Assembly (NCBI RefSeq): GCF_000003815.2
Contig: NC_049993.1
Coordinates: forward strand, 7,537,969 to 7,601,968
Source: Branchiostoma floridae
Lineage: Eukaryota; Chordata; Leptocardii; Amphioxiformes; Branchiostomatidae
Direction of reading: 5' to 3'
DNA length: 64,000 bases
The notes under the pieces were generated by a model. It had not been told where the DNA came from. It made no database searches and saw only the letters and a list, made by a program, of their open reading frames with translations. Every line of letters begins with the position of its first letter. Positions within the stretch are counted from its first letter, which is position 1. Positions 36,101 through 45,436 of the stretch are shown piece by piece. The position numbers and the translations under genes were made by a program.

Positions 36101-39100
36101 CCGTCGTTTTAAACTTATGAAAATACACTTTCTCCAGATTTCAATTTCATGCCAAAAAGTTCAAATTTTCTGGATGTATAGGGTGAGATTTTTGTCTGTC
36201 CGGACAACCAAATTTACGTCCTGGAATGGATGAACATGTCCTGGAGACAGCCTTGGTAAACCAAACCTTTGTTACATACAGTCAAACCTGCACTAGTGAC
36301 CACCTCTGCATAACGACCACCTGACCAATTTTTTGGGTGATTCCTTACTTTCCCCATTGACCCAAGCATTAAAAATCCTGTCTATAGTGGCCACCTGTCT
36401 ACTATGACCATTTTCAAGCCCTGGTCGCTATAGACAGGTTTGACTGCACCATAAGGCAATACTTCTTGTGAGTACTCACACGAGGCAAGCAAGCAGTAAG
36501 CTGCAGCGTGTTGCTATTAAGGTGGTTGGATGAAAGCTGGCCCTGTGTACACAACAGTAGACAGCAACAAACGATAAAGAGCACAAAACAAACAAAAACA
36601 AGAAGACGTCAGAGATGCAATTTTGAAAAAAGCAAGCATGGTAAACTGTAGCACAGGAGGGAGATAAACAATGCTTTTCATGAAATGAAATGGCATGAAA
36701 TTTGACTGCAATCAGAAACCTAGCTAGCATCATAGACAATAACCATGCAAGCAATAGTTTGCCCTGCTATGGAGCAAACTGCCACAAGCATGCAATGTAC
36801 ATGCAATTTTTTAAAGATTTCAACAGACTTTCACAACACTGACAAAGAATGCCATGCCACAAAAGTTTACACACAATAAAGGGAAAAGGAAAGACATTCA
36901 AGGAAGGGAGAAACAAGTCCAAAAAAGTACCACACTATAGCCAAGCCAATTCTAGACACAGCTATACCTGGTAGATAGGTTCTCCCGTAGAAGAGTCATA
37001 CGAGCTTTCGTTTGTAGGGCTTCCTTTGTCTTTGCGTCTCTTTTTTGGACTTTTTACCTTTGTAGATTGGACAGACTGGTCCAATCCATGCAAGCAGACA
37101 GGAAGACAAATTGGGAGAGAAGACACAAAAGTGAAACAGGTAACAATCACACATTTAAGGACAGTATTCTTATAACTATCAATTATTTGAGCCTTAAAAA
37201 TGCAGAGCTAAAAAACTACTGGTCCTAAACAATACGACAACAATGTAAGCAGATACAACTTTTTGCGAGTGTTAGTATTACTATATAACTGACTTTTACT
37301 GTATAACTAAGTTTTTTTGAGAAAGATAATTCTATGGTGGTCTTCACAAAATGAATAAATGATTTTGGATTCTTTAGATTCGAATGAAGTTGATGTAAGT
37401 ACATGTATCGTACATGTACCACTATCAGCACAGAATTTTTGCTGTAAATGTTAAGTATCAATGTACAGTGAAACTTGTCTAAGAAGACCACCCTGGGGAC
37501 CAGTGCAAAGTGGTCGTTTTAGACACGTGGTCTTCTTGTGCAAAGAAAGAAAAAGTGACAAGATAGGACAGACACAATGATTTCAAAGTTAATTGTCTTT
37601 AAAATAGTTTAATTCCACGAACCTGTACATTTGCACGTGAGAACATTATCACTGTTGAACTGTCTATCTGTATGATTCATATAGTATTGTTATACCAACT
37701 CATGTAAAATTGAAACGTTTCCAAAATTTAGGGCTATTCTTTCACATTTTCGTTGCTTTTTGTAGCAGGAGCAGCGTCATTTTTCCCGCCGGCATTGTCT
37801 GTCAAAAACTTGTGAATGGGCGACACCGTCAAGACAATGGTCCATATTGCTACAAAAACATCGCTGTTTTCAGTGGAGAACCCGACGCCCCACGTGCGTT
37901 TTGAAATGCGATTTTCGTGTTAACAACGCTAATTGCCTATCTTTTTACTTTGTGAATCTCAGCCAGCGGGTCAGAAATAAGTTGGGGAGCTTACCGCCAT
38001 AACAAAAAGCATGCGCACACATGCCCGACAAGACGGGAACCTTCTTTCAAATCGGCAGCACGGCAGAAAAATAAATGGTTCATTTCAACGTTGTTACCCA
38101 TGAAAATAATGTGAGTGAGTTTGTTTCTCTTCTGGTGCGGGTCTTAAAGTCTCAACGCTGCCTAGAAGGCGAAAATTTGCCGAGAAAAACAAGTTTAACC
38201 CCACCGACGCTTCTAACCATGAAGATGTTGACAAATGGACGCTTCACTAGAAGCAAGGGTGAGCAGTTTCTCAAAAAGACACACATGCACCTTTTATTCT
38301 CTGATAAAATGTGTTATAAAGTCATAAAGATATCTTATATCTGTTATCTTTACTTCAAACAAGTTTTATGAAAATAAATTTGCAATTTGTACGGTTTAAA
38401 TGTAGAGTACAATAACAACGCACGCAACATTTCTACCTACACTCCAGTGGACTTGCCCAATGACACCGTTTGACCTCTTGGGCGCCATGTTTGATTTTGG
38501 CTCGGCGCGATAACAGAACCAAAACACACAGATTTTGCCGTAATTTCCCGGCAGTTATGATAAAAAATCGATGTTCTTATACTCTTGAAAATAACGCAGT
38601 GGTTTCGGTAACATTTTAGTTGCCAAAACACAAGCCAATTTTAGCGATATTTCTCGCGATTTATCATCAAATATCGACAGTTTCTACAGTCTTGAAAATG
38701 ACGCAGTCGTTTCGGCAAGTTTTCTTCGCCAAAACACAAGCCGATTTTAGCGGATTTCTCGCCAGATATCATAAAAAATCGAGGCCGCTACACACTTGAA
38801 AATGACGCGGTCGTCTTCGGCAACATTTCGGTCGCGGGCGGACCGGATTCGGGGTGGTCGCGGTCACAGAAGACAAGTGGTCGCCTTAGCCACGTTGCTT
38901 AATGCTTGTGTCTATGGGGAGGAAAATCGGGACCGGCCAAAAGCGGTCGTAATAGGCCGATGGTCGTCTTACGGACGTGGTCGCTTATACAAGTTTCACT
39001 GTATATCCTCCAATAGCTAATGCAGTGAAAAAGTCAGGGACAGTCACTGAAAGGTTGTCAATAAAGAACCTTGATGAACTTATTCAAAGGTTTTGACAGC

Positions 39101-42100
39101 AGTAGATGTCACATTCCAAAAAACTTCCTATTGTATTGGCCAGAGGCTTTGTCCATTCTGTCCAGAGCAAATTGAAGATGAATATCACTGTATGATTATA
39201 TGTTCCAAATATTCTGAATTACCAATTCTCTATATTTCATAGACAAGAATTTATCTCAATGGACATGAATGTAAAAGCCTCCAATGATTGTAAAAAAACA
39301 CCTTATCCCATACTTCACACTCCTGTATTAGTTAGATAAGCTATAGAACTGTAGTTACATGTATGCAGATGCCATCTTTGTACCTTGTACATTTGTTGTG
39401 CAATAAAGTTATCATTATTTGTTGATACCTCATAGATGTGTTCCTCAATGGATGTGTCTTTGTACCCCTCATTACACAGTCCATCTAGCAGTATAGTTTC
39501 AGAGTCTATCAACTTTTTAATCCGAAGAGAGAAAGCACAGCAGGAAAAGGCAGAACAAGGGAACAAGTTAGTGAGAGAGGAAGGACCAACTGTAGTAAAG
39601 TGTGCAGTGTGCATTAAACAGAGAGAGACACTGTGGAGATGAGATAGAGGTTAGGGCTCAAGATACTTTCTTTTGGTGACATACTATAGTGCTGTAGTGT
39701 TGTTAAAAGCTCTACATGCAATTCAGAGAAGCTGTCTAATCAAGTTGCTGTTGCAGTGCTCAAAATATTTTCTTCAGCCAGGTTGCTCAGGCGGCAACCT
39801 GAGTTAAAAGCCAGGTTGCGCCATCAACATTACAGGTTGCCCCACTTCTAAGTTATTGCTTTCTTTGAATCAGCTACATATCCATTATATGTATCTTCTT
39901 ATGTTTTAGCTTATCAAGAAATAAATATAAAAAAAGCTTATGCATGTAGGTGGGGGAAAAGCAGTGTTCGAACTGCAAAATTTCATGTTCGCACTGTGCT
40001 ACCTGAGTTTAAAATTAAGTTGCGCCAAGCAAAATGTGGCTGCATTTGCAAGTGCAAAAGTGGGTGTTTCGTGTTTCGAGCACCGCTGTCCGACTACAAC
40101 ATGACGTTTCGTACACTGTTGATAAGCCTAAAATCTTGTCCCCTACCAGGGCTTGAAATACTTTTTTCTGCATACCTGCACTGGTGCAGGTAACATTGAA
40201 AATTACCTGCACCAGACAAATTTTACCTGCACCACTCTGAATTTAGAAAGTAAAGATCAATCTGTTCAGGAACCATTGCTATTTTTTTCTGTTATACTTT
40301 ATAGGTCAATGCAGTTAATAACAACCCATGTACAGCTACATTATGGGAGTATGCGTAAAAACCCGGCACATGGACCAGTGCAGGTTGGGTGCAGGTAGAC
40401 ACCAGAAACAACTGCACAGCTCCAATTTTACCTGCACCAACCTGCATATGCAGGTGGTATTTCGAGCCCTGCCTACAATGCCAACTGGCATGCAAATTGC
40501 AGGTATGTATTTTGAACCTTGGAGGTTAAAATGCCTCTAGATAGCCATAAATTACAACATCTACAAGTATAGGAGGGATAAGAAAGAGGTTAATGCTAAT
40601 ACAAACATCTACACAAGGTGCTACTTCTATTGCTCTAGATGCTGCCTGACAGGTATGATAGCCATTTTCAACCCAATTTTTACAAATATTCTAAGCATCA
40701 CTTTCATGTAACCAATCAGCACATAGATCATACATGTAGCTATATTTCTGCCCCGTTTAAGTGCACTGAAATGAACTATTCTAAAATCCAGTTGCATGAA
40801 AATCAATGATGCATCAAAAGTTGGCGTGAAGGACCAAGGACATTTGTAATCTCAAAGCAGATCATTGGGAGACAACCAGTGTCCATGAGAGCCAGTTGGA
40901 CACTGTTCAGTCCTTGAATACTGTCTTTGCCTCTGATAGATCTGCTTGGAGATTAGGACATTTGTACCATTGAAGAAAAGTACATTTAGTTGTATTTATC
41001 TATTTATCTATTAATATTCTCCAATACAGTAGAAGGTATGGCAAAACAGTTGTTTCTTGTCAGAAGACAACTTTTCAAGGCCGCCATAGCTATATAAGTC
41101 AAATGCATCCATTGGAGATGCATGAATATTAACGACTTCATACCTGGTAGTAGCTTTCACCGTTGGTGGGATCTGTGGTGCCATCCTGCTGGGCTTGTTT
41201 CTTCTTGTCCATCTCTGCTTTCTTCACATTGTACACCGTCTGGAACAGGTCTCGGATGGACAACACCACAGCTTCGGCCTGGAGAAACATTTCAGTGGAC
41301 ACGTCGATGAAGATTAGGCATCCAGATCCAGGTAATAAGATACACCAAATAGCAGTTACTCAAACACCTGGATATGATATTGGAAATGGCCAGATATGCA
41401 AAAGAGATGTTTCCTATTGGACTACCAAAAACTGTCTTTACCTCTTTTGCATGTCAATTCCTAGTTGGGATATAAAACCCGCTCTCCAACAAGATCTCAC
41501 AGACGAAAGATAACGGATGTTATCAAAAACGTCTGACCATTTCCAAAATCATATCCAGTTGCTTGAGAAATTGCTATTTGGTACATTTCAGTGAATACTT
41601 TCATCTTCTTGATAAGTTGTAAGGAGTTTGATGCTATTGTGACATGTTGGCATTACATTTCTTGTCGACTTTTTATTTGAGGTTTCATTATTATGTTTTC
41701 CCCAACAGGGAAAACAAATTGCTTCTGCTGGTGTGTTGTTGTTCTTCTTCTTTCTTTTCCTTCAGGGAAAATATGCTGCTTTTTTTTTGCAAAAATATTA
41801 CCTTTCTGGTTGCACATACTTAAGACAAAGATTTCACACAAACTACTGATAACAAATTTTGGCCCACCTGCTTTTCTGTCTTGATGGCGAAGAACTTGTG
41901 CTGCCCCTCCCCTGGGCTGAAGACCCAGCCAAAGGCTCTGTTGTCTGTCACATCCCGGGCTATGAACGAGATCTTGTGCACAGGGTGCCGGTGGTTGATC
42001 GCCTGTTAAGAAATAAGTCATAGGATTACAAACAAACTCCCTTCTGACTATTTTGTCAAAGTATGTAAAATTCTACTTTATGTCTGTATGCTTTCTGTAT

Positions 42101-43216
42101 CCAGGGTTGGCTGCTGACCTCCAAAAAGAACCCCCCGAACAAGGCCGAAGTCCCTAACTTCCGGGGTTCGCACGCCATGCGCGCGCAAAGTTGCTACTTC
42201 GGGGGAATACCCTATCCCGGATATATCTGGGTTCGGCACACAGGACATGTATATGTGTGCCGGGTATATCTGGGTTTGGCAGTTTAAGGGTTAAGTCTAT
42301 TCATTTCTAACATATACTCCAAATACACATCACAATTGATACTTAAATATCATCATATCATAACGTAATCATATTATTATTATTGCTGCTTGCTTCTCCA
42401 CTCTCCCTCTTCTAAATGAACACTTACATAATACTAACTTTAAGAAATCCACATCTCATTTCATTGAAACATCTATTTCAGACTCCACAGTCTGTATTAA
42501 ATATACTTACACACTAACAATGCTAACAAATACAACAATACTCACCCCAGAGGCCAGATCTATGATCTTCAGACCCTGGAGGGACACACTGATGGTGATG
42601 CGCTGCTTGTGGGCTCCTGATGCCTTAACTGCAAGCTAAAGTACGGAGGAAATAGTCATGAGAAAATACATATTCTTGTTTCATTTTTTATCATAACTGA
42701 CTACACTGTAAACAAATGATTCTTGATTTGAACACATTTAGCAGGATATTGTTAGTAATTTGTTACTCAATTGCTCAGAACCATGACATGTACAAATTTT
42801 ACTTGTGTCTTAGACATAGAATTTTAGAAATACATTTGTGTTTTCCAGTCATTTTACTCGTTATAAAATTCATACTACCATGTCTTTGGATATCATCACT
42901 ATTTGTTCCAGTATAACTAATCTGGTCACATGACTTACATTCATCAATGTATTTGTACCAACAAATAAGAGTGCCAATAAAGTTTAGGTAATTGATCACA
43001 ACTAAAGACAACAATTCACAATATCAACTACTCTTGAGCTCAACGTACCTTGAGCTTGTTCATGGAGTCCTGGCACATCTTGTCCCCTCTTGCAGCCTCC
43101 ACATCATCAATACCTATCACCTTGCCCTTGAAGACCATTCCGTCCCCTTCATACTGTTTGACCTTTTCTTCGGCTGTTAAGGGCTCCTTCTTGCCCTTCT
43201 TGACTGTGCTTGCCAT
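24066..43216 (-). CDS. DAB: Disabled (DAB1/DAB2-type) endocytic adaptor, complete coding region
   Basis: Fourteen coding exons give up to 1319 aa: 43216-43049, 42635-42546, 42002-41868, 41278-41144, 39512-39429, 37057-36968, 35968-35891, 35656-35597, 33830-33696, 32108-30906, 29574-28780, 26721-25831, 24553-24503 and 24110-24066. Every intron is phase 0. Residues of about 25-165 form a Disabled-type PTB domain ([50 protein letters not shown]), which binds NPxY tails and phosphoinositides. The rest is disordered, with about 11 DPF and 6 NPF motifs for AP-2 and EH-domain binding, and a SAYF...VGI segment like the myosin VI site of DAB2. Tyrosines at the ends of exons 4-6 recall DAB1. The protein is much longer than vertebrate DAB1 or DAB2 (about 500-770 aa) and combines features of both, as expected of a pre-duplication ortholog. 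Cargo and Reelin-type roles are inferred from the family. Confidence 0.93.
24503..24553 (-). CDS. DAB: Dab exon 13: 17-codon double-DPF exon
   Basis: Reads [17 protein letters not shown] between acceptor TTGTTCCAG and donor CAG|GTTGGT. Too short to stand out as an ORF; it is found by motif, splice sites and phase 0. Confidence 0.85.
25831..26721 (-). CDS. DAB: Dab exon 12: 297-codon DPF-rich exon with SAYF motif
   Basis: Acceptor TGTGCAG before 26721, donor AAG|GTAGGA. It encodes [34 protein letters not shown] (similar to the DAB2 segment that binds myosin VI), a PPPP-rich SH3-ligand-like stretch, then SDPFGFG, IDPFGLG and [11 protein letters not shown] content is much higher than in neighbouring introns. 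It contains long opposite-strand frames that are shadows. Confidence 0.92.
28780..29574 (-). CDS. DAB: Dab exon 11: 265-codon Ser/Gln-rich exon
   Basis: Starts [14 protein letters not shown] after acceptor TTTTCCAG and ends EDSERR at CGG|GTAAAG. It holds repeats of a QPxxxxPVNQSQ type, then [28 protein letters not shown] and SDPFGDSF. These are clathrin-adaptor and EH-binding peptides in disordered sequence. Confidence 0.88.
30906..32108 (-). CDS. DAB: Dab exon 10: 401-codon disordered NPF/DPF exon
   Basis: From acceptor TTTTTCCAG to donor CTG|GTATTT, phase 0. It includes [11 protein letters not shown], a [13 protein letters not shown] segment, two similar repeats (FNGSSP..LSEN.NIPQSQ), [20 protein letters not shown] and ENPFNPFRS, and ends with a basic [14 protein letters not shown] stretch. 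The exon resembles in role the large alternative exon of vertebrate DAB2 that separates long and short isoforms. That parallel is inference. Confidence 0.88.
32322..32595. mobile_element. pogo/Tigger-like MITE interrupted by assembly gap
   Basis: The left end is CAGTAGAAGCCAGTTAACTG and the right end the complement of CAGTCAAAGCTGTTTAA. Both are flanked by TA (32320-32321 and 32596-32597), as in Tc1/mariner-type insertions. The middle is unknown because of the N run. Confidence 0.6.
32397..32496. other. Assembly gap (100 N)
   Basis: Exactly 100 N, probably a placeholder of unknown true length. It lies in the Dab intron between exons 9 and 10. Confidence 0.98.
33696..33830 (-). CDS. DAB: Dab exon 9: first DPF segment
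   Basis: Forty-five codons beginning [20 protein letters not shown]. It also contains [16 protein letters not shown] resembles the conserved DLFGDM segment of vertebrate DAB proteins. Acceptor ATTCCAG and donor GTG|GTAAAC are phase 0. Confidence 0.88.
35597..35656 (-). CDS. DAB: Dab exon 8: short acidic leucine-rich segment
   Basis: Twenty codons, [20 protein letters not shown], with acceptor CCTTCCAG and donor [17 protein letters not shown] resembles an acidic clathrin-box-like segment (LLDLE). Confidence 0.85.
35891..35968 (-). CDS. DAB: Dab exon 7
   Basis: Twenty-six codons: [20 protein letters not shown], then SAEETK. The acceptor CTTCTTCCCAG is strong and the donor is AAG|GTAACC. Its first two residues complete the YQVP motif begun in exon 6. 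Confidence 0.88.
36279..36446. mobile_element. pogo/Tigger-like short MITE
   Basis: Inverted ends CAGTCAAACCTG at the left and CAGGTTTGACTG at the right, each followed inward by GACCACC/GGTCGCTATAG-type text. Left flank is TA; the right flank has changed to CA. Confidence 0.65.
36968..37057 (-). CDS. DAB: Dab exon 6: basic patch and YQVP tyrosine cassette
   Basis: Thirty codons: [20 protein letters not shown], then [10 protein letters not shown]. The acceptor is ACAAAG before 37057 and the donor [17 protein letters not shown] could act as a nuclear or phosphoinositide-binding basic patch. Splicing to exon 7 creates EPIYQVP. Confidence 0.82.
37466..39001. mobile_element. 1.5-kb non-autonomous pogo/Tigger-like element
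   Basis: CAGTGAAACTTGT at the left is matched by its complement at the right end, and TA flanks both sides. Inner termini carry GACCACC and GTGGTC motifs. The right third (about 38535-38810) contains three diverged copies of a 115-bp unit with CTTGAAAATGACGCAGTCGT and GCCAAAACACAAGCC. No transposase ORF remains. Confidence 0.72.
39429..39512 (-). CDS. DAB: Dab exon 5: 28-codon tyrosine cassette, probably alternative
   Basis: Reads [19 protein letters not shown], then TSIEEHIYE, from acceptor TTAAAAAG to donor GAG|GTATCA, phase 0 at both ends. It starts with LI directly after the YYQ of exon 4 and ends in IYE directly before a Val. The acceptor is weak (purine-rich near the AG), which fits a regulated exon. 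The translation has no database check behind it, so its exon status rests on phase, splice sites and motif placement. Confidence 0.68.
39754..40088. mobile_element. hAT-like MITE (first of a pair)
   Basis: Left end CAGTGCTCAAAATAT; right end, read inward, CAGCGGTGCTCGAAACAC. The interior repeats CAGGTTGC and CAACCTGAG. No transposase. Confidence 0.55.
40147..40471. mobile_element. hAT-like MITE (second of a pair)
   Basis: Ends CAGGGCTTGAAATAC and GTATTTCGAGCCCTG are inverted. The interior has at least six ACCTGCACC/GGTGCAGGT units. Only CCTAC matches between the flanks, so the target duplication is uncertain. Confidence 0.65.
40846..40957. mobile_element. MITE family C, copy 1
   Basis: Ends GTAATCTCAAAGCAGATC and GATCTGCTTGGAGATTAG form an inverted pair of about 110 bp. 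The same termini occur at 52500-52627. Confidence 0.55.
41144..41278 (-). CDS. DAB: Dab exon 4: PTB C-terminal helix and linker tyrosines
   Basis: Encodes [20 protein letters not shown], the C-terminal PTB helix, then a charged linker ending GESYYQ exactly at the donor CAG|GTATGA. The residue after the joint depends on the next exon: YQLI if the cassette at 39429 is used, YQVK if it is skipped. A MITE lies about 35 bp upstream of its acceptor. Confidence 0.92.
41312..41590. mobile_element. MITE family B, copy 1
   Basis: A left arm with CAAATAGCAGTTACTCAA and GGATATGATATTGGAAATGG is matched inverted at the right by CCATTTCCAAAATCATATCC and TTGAGAAATTGCTATTTG. The element begins about 35 bp from the acceptor of Dab exon 4. 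A second copy is at 62455-62692. Confidence 0.7.
41868..42002 (-). CDS. DAB: Dab exon 3: PTB core
   Basis: Forty-five codons carrying [20 protein letters not shown] and [13 protein letters not shown], the most conserved part of the Disabled PTB domain. Acceptor TTAACAG and donor CAG|GTGGGC are both phase 0. Confidence 0.94.
42546..42635 (-). CDS. DAB: Dab exon 2: PTB domain
   Basis: Thirty codons: [16 protein letters not shown], then [14 protein letters not shown] chose the acceptor TTTAG before 42635 because it keeps phase 0 and the usual PTB length. TTGCAG, a few bases further, would break the frame. The donor is GGG|GTGAGT. Confidence 0.9.
43049..43216 (-). CDS. DAB: Dab exon 1: start and first part of PTB domain
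   Basis: Starts [18 protein letters not shown], a basic N-terminus, then [20 protein letters not shown] and [14 protein letters not shown] at 43216 is the first in-frame Met, in an AGCAGCATGG context. The donor is AAG|GTACGT. The 5' UTR part of this exon appears to begin after an acceptor at about 43296 (TTTTCACAG). Confidence 0.92.
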
Positions 43217-43650
43217 GCTGCTGCTCTAGTCTAGTTATCTTCGTCTCTACTCTATCTACTGTGGACGCTACTGCGGCATCCCACTGCTTAAAACCTGTGA
43301 AAACAAAATAAAAAATGGAACTGCTTTAACAACAAGATCAGAGCATGTTCAGAATGGGAAGTTTGATTCAGTATCATGAAAGCCGCTAGGAGGCCTACAA
43401 ATGATGTGCATCTTAAGGATCTCAACAATTTTGCCATGTTGCTGCTCTAGTTATCTTTGTCTCTACTCTATCTACTGTGGACACTATTGCGGCATCCCAC
43501 TGTTTAAAACCTGTAAGGAGAAAATAGAAAAACTTTTACAACAAGATCACAACAGCATGTCCAAAAAGGTACATTTGATGCAGCATCAGAAAGCCACTAC
43601 GAGGCCCACAAATGATGTGCATTTTCAGGAACGCAACAATCCATTTATTA
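43211..43650 (-). repeat. Tandem duplication of Dab 5' exon region (period about 221 bp)
   Basis: Copy 1 (43211-43432) includes the Dab start codon, 5' UTR and its upstream acceptor. Copy 2 (43432-43650) repeats CTGCTCTAG, TACTCTATCTACTGTGGAC, GCGGCATCCCACTG and TTAAAACCTGT, keeps an ATG and keeps an acceptor AG. Both copies contain a fragment related to the repeat array at 20440. Confidence 0.82.
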
Positions 43651-44105
43651 CGTGCTACAATTCAATCATGACAACTAGGTCAAATTCTTGCATCACAGTC
43701 ACATACATCCAGATCCATAAACGTACACAAAAAACATAACATATGCTTCATAGAGGTAACATGCTACAATCAAGCATAATATTACGCAAATGTTGATATA
43801 AACTAACATCTTTCCAGGATGATGTACTGAATCGTAATGTACATTGTAATTGAGCACCACGGGTACTAACAGACAAATGCTTTCACAGCAGTGTACTGAT
43901 TAACTTCAATAAGTAGTAACCATGACCTAATTTGCAAAATAAAAGCAAGGCAATGGGCAGATTGAACTTAGAAATACAACAACATTAACATCCAATCTAT
44001 TCCTGAGAAATCCACTGTCCTATGTTGCAGGATACATCATCCAGTACTATGAAAACAGAGAAGGGGATACTAAAGGTTGCTGTTACAACATGGCTGCCAA
44101 ATCCA

Positions 44106-45085
44106 TTAACCCTCAAACACCCGAGTGGGGTCCATTTGGACCCCAGACATACATTTTGAAATACCATTTGAACATTTTTTATTGGACGAAAAAATCCTTC
44201 CGTGACTTTGTCAGCCAATGTCTTCTATACCTTCTCCTACGTTTTTATGAAGATTGGTACAATACTGTGGAAGCTATAAAGAAAGTCCGTGATCAGTCCG
44301 TCTGGGGTCCAAACGGACCCCAGCCAAAAAGTGCAGGTTTTGAAACAAACTTTTGAGTCTAACTCTCTAACTACTTATCCTATCACCACCAAACTTTCAG
44401 AGAAGAGTAAACATGTAAAACTAAATCCTCCTAGAAACTTCTGTGTCATTACCATATAATGTGACGTCATTATGACGTCATTTACCTTATAAGGACGGCC
44501 ATCTTGGATTTTGACTAATGACGTCATGAAATTAGCATAAATTATAAATTTGAATCATGAAAAAAGCATTAAACTTCATAGAACTTTATTGTTGTAAGAA
44601 AACAAGCATGGTTTACCAAAAAAACCTTGTTTAAATCAAAATTGGAAATTTTTTGCAAAAATATGCCTGTCAGAATTCCGTTGCCATGGCAACCTTAAAT
44701 AATGATAAAATTACTTTACTGACAAAAATATTTTGCTAACAATATTTTGTGATATATAACCAAGTTTCGTAGCTTTAGCACTAGCCGTTCATGAGTTATG
44801 CGACATAAAGCTTGCTGAGGGCCTCAAAATTCCCCTCTCTGGTCAGAATGGGTTTAGTGCAAAACATGGTCCTTCTGATCTTTTGCATAAATTATGATAA
44901 TGAGGTAGAATTAGCAACACCTTAACATGTCAAAATATTCCTCTTACATTGACGAAGCAATGTATGCACAATGATCACCGATAGGAATTGGAACTGAGAT
45001 GATATGAACAAAATATTTTGGGGTCCGTTTGGACCCCACTCGGTCATTTTAGTCGCAAAAAAAGGTCGGGTGCTTGAGGGTTTAA
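44106..45085. mobile_element. piggyBac-like non-autonomous element
   Basis: TTAA flanks both ends (44106-44109 and 45082-45085). Termini are CCCTCAAACACCCGAGTGGG and, inverted, CCCTCAAGCACCCGACC. Three near-palindromes, GGGGTCCATTTGGACCCC, GGGGTCCAAACGGACCCC and GGGGTCCGTTTGGACCCC, lie near the left end, at about 44303 and near the right end. TTAA duplication plus CCC termini fits piggyBac. No transposase is present. Confidence 0.78.
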
Positions 45086-45102
45086 GGTTCCCAAGTGTAT
45101 CT

Positions 45103-45436
45103 ACCCTTGACTTTCAATGACCCCTTTTTATTGAGGGTAGGATAAAACTGATAATATTCCCTATCTGCAAATTAGCACCTGCCATGAGTGTATCTAAAAA
45201 TTACTAGTCACCAGGCAGAATTTACTATGGTGGATAGCTGGCCACATCTTTAAGAATATCTACACATGTACCCTTGACTTTCAATGACCCCTTTTTATTG
45301 AGGGTAGGATAAAACTGATAATATTCCCTATCTGCAAATTAGCACCTGCCATGAGTGTATCTAAAAATCACTAGTCACCAGCCATAATTTACTATAGTGG
45401 GTAGCTGGTCACATCTTAAATTTACTTTATCTCGAG
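45103..45436. repeat. Direct tandem duplication, period 167 bp
   Basis: ACCCTTGACTTTCAATGACC begins at 45103 and again at 45270. The following 145 bp, including GATAATATTCCCTATCTGC and TAGTCACCA, match closely. It directly abuts the piggyBac-like element. Confidence 0.85.
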
